This document shows positions 1 to 5,977 of a stretch of 15,981 nucleotides of DNA, one piece after another. The stretch covers positions 1-15,981 of the forward strand of contig DEWI01000158.1 in NCBI GenBank assembly GCA_002363575.1. The letters run 5' to 3'. The translations under genes were made by a program, and so were the position numbers. Position 1 is the stretch's first letter, and each line of letters opens with the position of its first letter. A model generated the notes under the pieces. It saw nothing but the letters and a program-made list of their open reading frames with translations, searched no databases and had not been told where the DNA came from. This stretch comes from Verrucomicrobia bacterium UBA3214. GTDB taxonomy: Bacteria; Verrucomicrobiota; Kiritimatiellia; RFP12; UBA1067.

Positions 1-1284
1 CGAAAGCCGCTCATCGTAAAGGGGGCGCGGCAGATCGGCAAGACGGAATCAATCAAGCGTTTTGCCGAATCGGCTTACGGTAGTGTCGTTTACATAAACT
101 TTCTTGAAAAGCCGATATTCGGCAAGATCGTTTCGGACGGATATTCGCCAGAGGACATAATCCGCAACATCACGCAGATAGACGGTTCTTTGCGCTTTGT
201 GCCGCATGAGACGGTCATCGTGTTCGACGAAATACAGGAGTACCCCGACATCGCCACGTGCTTCAAGTTCTTCTGCATTGACGGACGCTATGATGTCATT
301 GCGTCCGGCTCTCTGCTCGGCATCCACTACCGAAAGATACACAGCGTAAGCGTAGGCTATCAAGAGACTTTCGAGATGACGTCCCTTGATTTCGAGGAGT
401 TTTTGCGGGTGGACGGCAAGGGTGCGGAATTCGTCGATCTGCTTAAGTCGCACATGGTGGAGGGACGGGCGTTGCCAGAGGTGACGATGGATGTTGCCGG
501 ACGCGTCTTCATGGACTATGCGACCGTCGGGGGTATGCCCGCCGTCGTCGAACGCTTTGCCGGAACGCACAACTTCTCCGGCATAACGTCCATGCAGAGG
601 GAGATTGTCGCGGCGTATCGCGGCGACTGCGGAAAGTACTGCGAGGGTCTGGACGCGATGAAGATTCGCGCGGTGTTCGACAGCGTTCCGGGGCAACTTG
701 CCAAGGACTACAAGAAGTTCCAGTATTCAAAAGTATCGAAGAACGCGCGCGCCCGCGAGTATGAGGGGTGCGTGGAGTGGCTTGTCGAAGCGGGGATTCT
801 GAACAAATGCTGCAACATGGCGTTCCCGGAACTGCCCGTGAGGGGCAACACGCGGAGCGACGCGTTCAAGCTGTACATGGCCGACACGGGGCTGCTCCTG
901 TCGATGCTTGACGATGAAGCCGCGCTTGACTTCAAGCTGAACCGCAATTTCAACACGTACAAGGGAGCTGTTGCCGAGAATGCGGTCGCGGAAGCGTTGC
1001 GCAAGGCCGGGAAAGACCTCGTCTATTTCAAGAGAGATGATTCCACATTGGAGGAGGACTTCTTCTTGAGGACTGTAGATTCGCTTGTCCCAGTGGAAGT
1101 CAAGGCCAGAAGCGGCACGTCCAAGTCGCTTAAGACGCTCATATCGTCCGACCACTATCCCGACATTCGTTTCGGTGTCAAGCTCCACGCCGGGAATATC
1201 GGCTTTTCGGATGGGATATGGACATTCCCGCTGTTCTGCGCGTTTCTTCTGCCGGATGTACTTCCGCAGCTTCCCCGCCAATAG
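1..1284 (+). CDS. AAA+ ATPase with DUF4143 C-terminal region (5' partial)
   Basis: The frame is open from the first base of the window, so the true start lies upstream; the first in-frame start-like codon (TTG at 190) is too late because it would remove the P-loop. Visible Walker A is GARQIGKT at in-window residues 8-15. Walker B is VIVFDEIQE around residues 72-80 with D76/E77. The C-terminal part carries the pattern of DUF4143 ATPases: a GAVAEN-like block, then LEEDFFL and VPVEVKA, which resemble the E/D...E-x-K core of a PD-(D/E)XK nuclease-like fold. Such proteins are common in gut bacteria and archaea; their substrate is unknown and they are often annotated as ATP-binding proteins. About 427 residues are in the window, close to full family length, so only a short N-terminus is missing. 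It is separated from the downstream operon by its own promoter and appears functionally unrelated to it. Confidence 0.9.
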   Translation, partial: RKPLIVKGARQIGKTESIKRFAESAYGSVVYINFLEKPIFGKIVSDGYSPEDIIRNITQIDGSLRFVPHETVIVFDEIQEYPDIATCFKFFCIDGRYDVIASGSLLGIHYRKIHSVSVGYQETFEMTSLDFEEFLRVDGKGAEFVDLLKSHMVEGRALPEVTMDVAGRVFMDYATVGGMPAVVERFAGTHNFSGITSMQREIVAAYRGDCGKYCEGLDAMKIRAVFDSVPGQLAKDYKKFQYSKVSKNARAREYEGCVEWLVEAGILNKCCNMAFPELPVRGNTRSDAFKLYMADTGLLLSMLDDEAALDFKLNRNFNTYKGAVAENAVAEALRKAGKDLVYFKRDDSTLEEDFFLRTVDSLVPVEVKARSGTSKSLKTLISSDHYPDIRFGVKLHAGNIGFSDGIWTFPLFCAFLLPDVLPQLPRQ

Positions 1285-1290
1285 CACAAT

Positions 1291-1321
1291 TTCGCAAACG
1301 GAGATGAGATTTTTGCGTGAA
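1291..1321 (+). terminator. Possible weak terminator hairpin after the ATPase
   Basis: CGCAAA (1293-1298) pairs with TTTGCG (1312-1317) across a 13-nt loop, seven bases after the stop codon, with flanking TTC/GAA pairing if one base bulges. There is no U-tract after the stem, so this may only be a 3' protecting hairpin. Confidence 0.25.
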
Positions 1322-1346
1322 TGGAGACGCGAGGATGCTTTGAATG

Positions 1347-1355
1347 TGGTATAAT
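1347..1355 (+). promoter_or_regulatory. Extended -10 promoter for the left operon
   Basis: TGGTATAAT is a perfect extended -10 element (TG, one base, TATAAT at 1350-1355). No convincing -35 hexamer is seen at 16-18 bp upstream, which is normal for an extended -10 promoter. TATAAT is rare in this GC-rich sequence and falls between genes in the right direction. It predicts a start near 1362 and a 5' leader of about 175 nt before the metallophosphoesterase. A close relative of this element, TGGTATCAT, precedes the regulator gene at 12806. Confidence 0.6.
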
Positions 1356-1361
1356 AGCTGC

Positions 1362-1521
1362 GTTCTTATGAGTTTGCTGTCTTCATATTCGGCAATCTGC
1401 CGCAGTTTGGCCGCATTCGCGCCTTGCTTGCAATGGCGCGGGAGCGTGTATGCGAGGGCTTCGTATGTTTTACCCCCAGTATATAGTGCATACGCAGGGC
1501 TAGAAACCGGCGATAGCGACC
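1362..1521 (+). promoter_or_regulatory. Structured 5' leader of the left operon
   Basis: This is untranslated sequence between the predicted transcription start and the start-site hairpin. CGTATG (1462-1467) pairs perfectly with CATACG (1489-1494). The same 3' arm can instead pair with 1446-1453 (GTATGC plus a wobble and a G-C pair), so two mutually exclusive stems are possible. A CCCCC run (1473-1477) sits in the loop of the first stem and could reach the G-rich Shine-Dalgarno. No known riboswitch consensus was recognised. A short open frame across it (1344-1541) has no ribosome binding site and no recognisable protein character. Confidence 0.35.
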
Positions 1522-1550
1522 GGGAAGGAGGTCGTGGATGACCCTTTCCC
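1522..1550 (+). promoter_or_regulatory. Hairpin enclosing the Shine-Dalgarno and start codon of the metallophosphoesterase
   Basis: Bases 1522-1533 pair with 1540-1550: eleven base pairs (one G-U) with a single bulged A at 1529 and a six-base loop (1534-1539). The strong Shine-Dalgarno AAGGAGG (1525-1531) lies wholly in the 5' arm; the start ATG (1538-1540) lies in the loop and at the first pair of the 3' arm. As drawn, the fold would block ribosome binding, so an upstream signal or a translating ribosome would be needed to open it. Confidence 0.55.
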
Positions 1551-2938
1551 GACGCGAGTTTCTGAAAGGCGGGCTTGCGGCATTTGGAGGCCTGGCGGGG
1601 GGCGGGTTTTCCGCATTCGCCGTTCCTGCCGGGACGAGGCAGCAGCGTGCGCCGAAACTCGTTTTCGGCGTGCTGGCCGATACGCATTTCAGGTGCGACC
1701 ATGAATGGCGTCGAGGCGTGAAATCCGACAAGTTCTTTGTCGCGGCGCTGGAATATTTCCGCAGTCGCAACGTCGATGCGGTCGTGCATTGCGGCGACAT
1801 GGCCGACAGGGGGCTGGTGGAAGAGTTGCAGCGCCATGCGGACGCATGGTATCGCGTATTTCCCGGCGACAAGGCTCCCGACGGACACACGGTCGAGAAA
1901 CTTTTCGTGACGGGCAACCACGATGCGCAGGGCTGGAGCAAGAACATGGACTGGGTGAAGTTCGTGCCGGACGCGAGCGAATGGCCGGACAAGATACTCA
2001 AGTTCGACATGGCCCGCCACTGGGAGCGCATCTGGGGAGAGAAGTACGAGCCGGTTTGGCGAAAGACGGTCAAAGGCCATGATTTCTTCGGGATGAACTG
2101 GATAGAGAATGCCGGCGGCGAGGGCGAAGCCGCCTTGATGCGGCTCATCGACGAAAGAGCGCCTTCGGACAACCCGTTCTTCTTCGTCACCCACGATCGC
2201 ACCCACGGCACGTTCAACAAAGCCATCAAAAACCACCCGGGCGCATTCGGCTTGTGGGGGCACTGGCATTTGAGCGCGGCGAACTGGAACACGGTGCAGA
2301 TGTTGAACGACTCCACGCCGGGAGTGCAGTGCCCGGCATGTCCGGCCTGGTGGCGCGAAGACGGCAAGTGGATGGGCGGCGGAGACGACGGGATAGCGCG
2401 CGCTCCGCTGGAGGGGAAACTCCAGGGCGGACGGTGGGAACAGGGCCTCGTCGTGAGCATATACGACGACAGGCTCGCCATTGAACGCCGCGAATTTTCC
2501 GAAGGCGGCAGCCTCGGCGCGGACTGGGTCATGCCGTTCGCGCGCGCAGAGGGCGCCGGGCACCCGTTTTCCAAGGAAGAGCTGAAAAAGGCGATCGGCG
2601 CGCCGCAGTTCCGCGATGGCGCGAAGCTGGAAGTCTCTAATTCGGGGCCCGGCGGCATCGCCGTCAAGATTCCATTGGCTGACGGCAACCCTGATTCGCG
2701 GGTGTATGCCTATGAGATCGCCGTGGCCGGCGAAGAGGGGAGCAGAAAGCTCTTCAAGGCGGTCTATGCGGCGGGATGCAACATGGGAACGGGCCGTGAA
2801 CCGAACGGCGGCGCGACGACGCTCGAAATCGCCGCGTCCGAACTGCCCCCCGGCAAGACGCTGACCGTCGCCGCCAGGCCGCTTTCCTCGCTCGGGACAA
2901 ACGGCAGGGCGATAGCAAAGGAGGTGGAGTCGGCATGA
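1538..2938 (+). CDS. Tat-exported calcineurin-like metallophosphoesterase
   Basis: The 466-residue product starts with a twin-arginine signal, SRREFLKGG at residues 4-12, followed by a glycine/alanine-rich hydrophobic stretch, so it is probably folded with metals in the cytoplasm and exported by Tat. All calcineurin-like metallophosphoesterase motifs are present: ADTH (D48, H50), CGD (D87), GNHD (126-129), VTHD (H219) and GHWH (H242, H244). These bind a two-metal centre and hydrolyse phosphate mono- or diesters; the substrate cannot be read from sequence. Residues after about 360 form a separate beta-rich domain of unknown role. The start is fixed by AAGGAGG six bases upstream of ATG 1538. 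It opens the left operon and its stop overlaps the GH28 start by ATGA, so translation is probably coupled. A phosphoesterase at the head of a hydrolase operon suggests a phosphorylated or otherwise substituted glycan, but that is inference. Confidence 0.9.
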   Translation: MTLSRREFLKGGLAAFGGLAGGGFSAFAVPAGTRQQRAPKLVFGVLADTHFRCDHEWRRGVKSDKFFVAALEYFRSRNVDAVVHCGDMADRGLVEELQRHADAWYRVFPGDKAPDGHTVEKLFVTGNHDAQGWSKNMDWVKFVPDASEWPDKILKFDMARHWERIWGEKYEPVWRKTVKGHDFFGMNWIENAGGEGEAALMRLIDERAPSDNPFFFVTHDRTHGTFNKAIKNHPGAFGLWGHWHLSAANWNTVQMLNDSTPGVQCPACPAWWREDGKWMGGGDDGIARAPLEGKLQGGRWEQGLVVSIYDDRLAIERREFSEGGSLGADWVMPFARAEGAGHPFSKEELKKAIGAPQFRDGAKLEVSNSGPGGIAVKIPLADGNPDSRVYAYEIAVAGEEGSRKLFKAVYAAGCNMGTGREPNGGATTLEIAASELPPGKTLTVAARPLSSLGTNGRAIAKEVESA

Positions 2939-3351
2939 CGAAAGCAAGCATATGCCTTTTGCTTTGCGCGGCGCTGCCCGCGTTCGCAGCGGATTTCAAT
3001 GTGCGCGATTACGGCGCGAAGGGCGACGGCGCGGCGAAGGATACTGCCGCCATACAGAAGGCGATAGACGACGCGGCCGCCAAAGGCGGCGGCCGCGTCA
3101 TCCTGGCGGACGGCACGTTTCTTTCCGGGGCGTTGCGCCTGAAGAGCGGCGTCGAGCTCCACATAGACCGCACGGCCAGGCTTCTCGCCTCGCCCGACAT
3201 CGCCGATTTCCCAGACTGGCCGGACGGGCACACGGCCCGCGAAAACCTGCCGCGCTGCCGCAGCGCCGCGTTCATTTTCGCCGACGAGGCGGAGCGCATT
3301 GCGATTGCGGGCGGCGGCACCATCGACTGCAACGGTTCGCACCATATATAA
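2935..3351 (+). CDS. GH28-like (polygalacturonase family) enzyme, N-terminal part before a frameshift
   Basis: The product begins with a Sec signal peptide (about residues 1-18, ending AFA before ADF). It then shows the DYGAKGDG start of pectin-lyase-fold beta-helix enzymes (about residues 24-31) and runs through GTIDCNG near its end. It stops at TAA 3349-3351 after 138 residues, far short of the usual 400 or more. The same protein clearly continues in the +1 frame (see the C-terminal part). Start: ATG 2935 overlaps the stop of the metallophosphoesterase (ATGA) and has AAAGGAGG at 2917-2924. If the stop is real, the exported product would be only a stub of the beta-helix and surely inactive. 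Alternatives are a sequencing or assembly error, a population variant, or a true pseudogene. Confidence 0.85.
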   Translation: MTKASICLLLCAALPAFAADFNVRDYGAKGDGAAKDTAAIQKAIDDAAAKGGGRVILADGTFLSGALRLKSGVELHIDRTARLLASPDIADFPDWPDGHTARENLPRCRSAAFIFADEAERIAIAGGGTIDCNGSHHI

Positions 3352-4243
3352 GGAGAAAGACGGCGACGACTGGACGGGGTGGAAGTACGAGCGCGTCCAC
3401 GATATGACAAACTCGCTGCCGCGCGTCGTGTTCTTCGCCGGATGCAGCGATGTCGTCCTGCGCGATGCGACGATGACCGGCCAGCCCGCCGGATGGAGCT
3501 GTTGGATCCACGATTGCGACCGCGTGCAGATTTCCGGCTTGAAGATTCTCGCCGACGTCCGCTACCCGAACAACGACGGCATACACGTAAACTCGTCGCG
3601 CGACGTGACGATCTCCGGCTGCATCATCGAGACGGGCGACGACGCGCTCGTAGTGCGCGCGAACAGCCGCTCGCTAAAAGAAAACAAGCCTTGCGAGCGC
3701 GTGATTGTCACTGACTGCACGCTGCGCTCGTGGTCGGCCGGCATCCGCATCGGCTGGACGAACGACGGCGTCATCCGCGATTGCGTCTTCTCTAATATCG
3801 CCATGCACGATACCTCCGTGGGCATAGCGCTTGTGCTGCCGCGCAAGAAGGACGCGCCTGGCTGGACGGACTACGGGCGCGAAGCGACGCATATCGAGAA
3901 CATCGCCTTCGACAATATCCGCATGCGCGGCATCTACGGCCGCCCGGTGCTCGCGGCGATCGCGCCGCCCGAAAAGGGCGTGTCGGCGGAAGCGGTGCGC
4001 GACATCCGCTTCTCGAATATCCACGCCGACGGGCTGGAACTGCCGTTTCTCGCCGGGCGCGAAGACTGCCCCTTGGAAGACTGGACGTTCGTCAATTGCT
4101 CCTTCCGACAGATCGACGAGGCTTCCATGCCCGGCTGGAAACGCCACGGCGCCGCCTCGTGGGACCGCCGGGCCGGACAGGGCTTCGTCATGCGCCACGC
4201 AAAAGGTTTCGAATTCGTCAATACCAGGATCGATACTCCATGA
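3347..4243 (+). CDS. GH28-like enzyme, C-terminal catalytic part after the frameshift
   Basis: This continues the GH28-like protein in the next frame, starting about YKEKDGDDW; joined, the two parts give roughly 436 residues, a normal family length. Catalytic-type acidic motifs are visible: NNDGIH (Asp codon 3575) and GDDA (3635-3646). The usual GHG motif reads SAG just before IRIGW, so the conserved histidine is not seen. No clear RIK motif follows. That points to a divergent branch rather than a standard endo-polygalacturonase. On its own this fragment lacks a signal peptide; its first internal ATG is at 3404 with a poor ribosome site, so it is unlikely to be made as a working secreted enzyme if the stop at 3349 is real. 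Its stop overlaps the GH27 start by ATGA. The predicted activity is on galacturonan or a related uronic-acid polymer, with moderate certainty. Confidence 0.8.
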   Translation, partial: YKEKDGDDWTGWKYERVHDMTNSLPRVVFFAGCSDVVLRDATMTGQPAGWSCWIHDCDRVQISGLKILADVRYPNNDGIHVNSSRDVTISGCIIETGDDALVVRANSRSLKENKPCERVIVTDCTLRSWSAGIRIGWTNDGVIRDCVFSNIAMHDTSVGIALVLPRKKDAPGWTDYGREATHIENIAFDNIRMRGIYGRPVLAAIAPPEKGVSAEAVRDIRFSNIHADGLELPFLAGREDCPLEDWTFVNCSFRQIDEASMPGWKRHGAASWDRRAGQGFVMRHAKGFEFVNTRIDTP

Positions 4244-5946
4244 AAAAAGTCGTTGCAGCCATAGTTTCGCTAGCGTTTCCTTTCTCCGCCGCGTTCGCGC
4301 AGGCGGACGCCGGGGCGTCCGGCCAGCTTGGCATACTCACGCCGCGGCCGGGCGCCGCGCCGCGCATCAACGGCGCGAAGGTGTTCGGCGTCAGGCCGGG
4401 CAACCCGATTTTGTGGCGTTTGCCTGTCACCGGCGAGCGGCCGATGCGCTTTGCAGCCGAAGGCCTCCCGGAGGGCGCGGTTTTCGATGCCGCCAGCGGC
4501 ATTCTCGCCGGCGCCGTCGCCGCGCCCGGGACGTACACTGTTTCGTTCACGGCCGAGAACGCGCACGGGCGCGCCGTGCGCGCGCTCAAGCTCGTCGTGG
4601 GCGACAAGATCGCGCTCACGCCGCCGCTCGGCTGGAATAGCTGGAACTGCTTCAACCACAAAGTCACCGGGAAAGACATCCGCGACGCGGCCGACGCGAT
4701 GGTCGCTTCCGGCCTCGCAGACCACGGCTGGTCATATATCAATATTGACGACTTCTGGCAGAACAACCCGTACCGTTTCAAGGACGACGAAACTCTCCAG
4801 GGCGCGGAACGCCTCCCGGACGGCACGATCAACCCCAACAAGCGCTTCCCTGACATGAAGGCCCTCGCGGACTACGTCCACTCGAAGGGGCTCAAGATAG
4901 GCCTTTATTCCTCCCCCGGCCCGTACACGTGCGGGATGTGCACCGGCTCGTGGGGCCATGAATGGCAGGATGCGAAAACCTACGCCGATTGGGGCTACGA
5001 TCTTCTCAAATACGACCTTTGCACATACAACCGCAAACGCTTCCGCAACATGACCGACCACAAGGGCGTCGGCACCGGGCTGGAAATCGAGACTCTGCCA
5101 TACCGCCTCATGGGCGAAGCGCTGAAAGCGCAGAAGCGCGACATCGTCCTTTCCATCTGCAACTACGGCAAGGCCAATGTCGCGACATGGGGCGAGAATG
5201 TCGGCGGCCAGATGTGGCGGACGGGCGGCGACATCAAGGACTCCTTCAAGTCGATGGTGAAGAATCTCGAGCGCCAGGCCGGCTTCTGGCCGTTTGCGCA
5301 CCCCGGTGCCTGGAACGACCCCGACATGCTCATCGTCGGCGTCCTCGGCATCCCGTCCAAGGGCGTCGGCATGACGGAGTTCCATCCATGCGCGCTCACG
5401 CCGAACGAGCAATACACCCATATCTCGATGTGGGCGATTCTCGCTTCCCCCCTGTTGATCGGCTGCGATTTGACGAAGCTCGACGATTTCACGCTTTCGC
5501 TGCTCTCCAACGACGAGGTCATCGAAGTGAACCAGGACGAACTCGGCGCGCAGGCCGCGCTCGTCGCGAAAGGCCCGCGCGCGCAAGTCTGGGCAAAGCC
5601 CATGGCCGACGGCTCCCTCGCCTTCGCGCTCTTCAACACCGCCGGCGACGCCACGCGCATCTCTATAGACTTCGATTCGCTGGGGCTCGAAGGCAAGTGG
5701 CTCGTGCGCGACCTCTGGCGCCAGAAGGACGAGGGCATCTACGGCGTCAGATACTCTGCCGAAGTCCCCGGACACGCCACGCACCTCGTGAGGCTCTTCC
5801 CGAAGGACGGCGCGCGCCTCGCGCCGGGCGTCTCGGATATTCGCATGAACGCCGTCTATGTCCAGTTCGAGGCCGTGCGTCCCGTGGACAAGCCCGGCTA
5901 CAAGGCCGCCAAGGGCTACCCGTGCGAACGCTGCGGCGACAAGTGA
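4240..5946 (+). CDS. Secreted GH27 alpha-galactosidase with N-terminal Ig-like domain
   Basis: This 568-residue protein has a Sec signal (about residues 1-23, SAAFAQA). A putative Ig/cadherin-like domain of the He_PIG type (about 28-125) follows, then the GH27 (beta/alpha)8 barrel starting at LTPPLGWNSWN, then a C-terminal beta domain. The retaining nucleophile is D259 in LKYDLC. The acid/base is D331 in WRTGGDIKDSF, matching the human GLA pattern R-x-x-x-D. NDPDML follows, as usual in the family. It removes terminal alpha-1,6-galactose from galactomannan or raffinose-type sugars; other GH27 activities, such as alpha-N-acetylgalactosaminidase or beta-L-arabinopyranosidase, cannot be excluded. 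ATG 4240 overlaps the GH28 stop by four bases, with a weak AGGA upstream, and starts at a clear signal peptide; a longer frame back to 4096 has no support. The Leu after the nucleophile differs from the Trp in the second GH27 of this window. Confidence 0.93.
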   Translation: MKKVVAAIVSLAFPFSAAFAQADAGASGQLGILTPRPGAAPRINGAKVFGVRPGNPILWRLPVTGERPMRFAAEGLPEGAVFDAASGILAGAVAAPGTYTVSFTAENAHGRAVRALKLVVGDKIALTPPLGWNSWNCFNHKVTGKDIRDAADAMVASGLADHGWSYINIDDFWQNNPYRFKDDETLQGAERLPDGTINPNKRFPDMKALADYVHSKGLKIGLYSSPGPYTCGMCTGSWGHEWQDAKTYADWGYDLLKYDLCTYNRKRFRNMTDHKGVGTGLEIETLPYRLMGEALKAQKRDIVLSICNYGKANVATWGENVGGQMWRTGGDIKDSFKSMVKNLERQAGFWPFAHPGAWNDPDMLIVGVLGIPSKGVGMTEFHPCALTPNEQYTHISMWAILASPLLIGCDLTKLDDFTLSLLSNDEVIEVNQDELGAQAALVAKGPRAQVWAKPMADGSLAFALFNTAGDATRISIDFDSLGLEGKWLVRDLWRQKDEGIYGVRYSAEVPGHATHLVRLFPKDGARLAPGVSDIRMNAVYVQFEAVRPVDKPGYKAAKGYPCERCGDK

Positions 5947-5977
5947 TTTCAACCCGAAATACGAAAGGAGCAACCAA

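Noticed and set aside
1446..1521. Match of the left-operon leader to a known riboswitch class
   Set aside because: I compared it from memory with cobalamin, SAM, c-di-GMP and preQ1 consensus features and saw no convincing conserved core. It is kept only as an unclassified structured leader.
1344..1541. 65-codon plus-strand frame in the leader of the left operon
   Set aside because: It starts inside the -10 element, has no ribosome binding site and runs across the hairpin and start codon. It was considered as a leader peptide, but there is no run of regulatory codons.
1178..2947. 589-codon open frame on the minus strand opposite the metallophosphoesterase
   Set aside because: The plus-strand gene has all five metal motifs, a Tat signal and a strong ribosome site. 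The antisense frame has none of these and crosses into the ATPase gene.
3343..3360. Programmed +1 frameshift in the GH28-like gene
   Set aside because: The P-site AUA would slip to UAU with poor pairing. The SD-like AAGGAG lies after the stop rather than upstream where it could stimulate slippage. TA loss or a sequence error is simpler.
4732..5973. 413-codon minus-strand frame opposite the first GH27
   Set aside because: Antisense shadow of a gene with intact catalytic residues; no domain seen.
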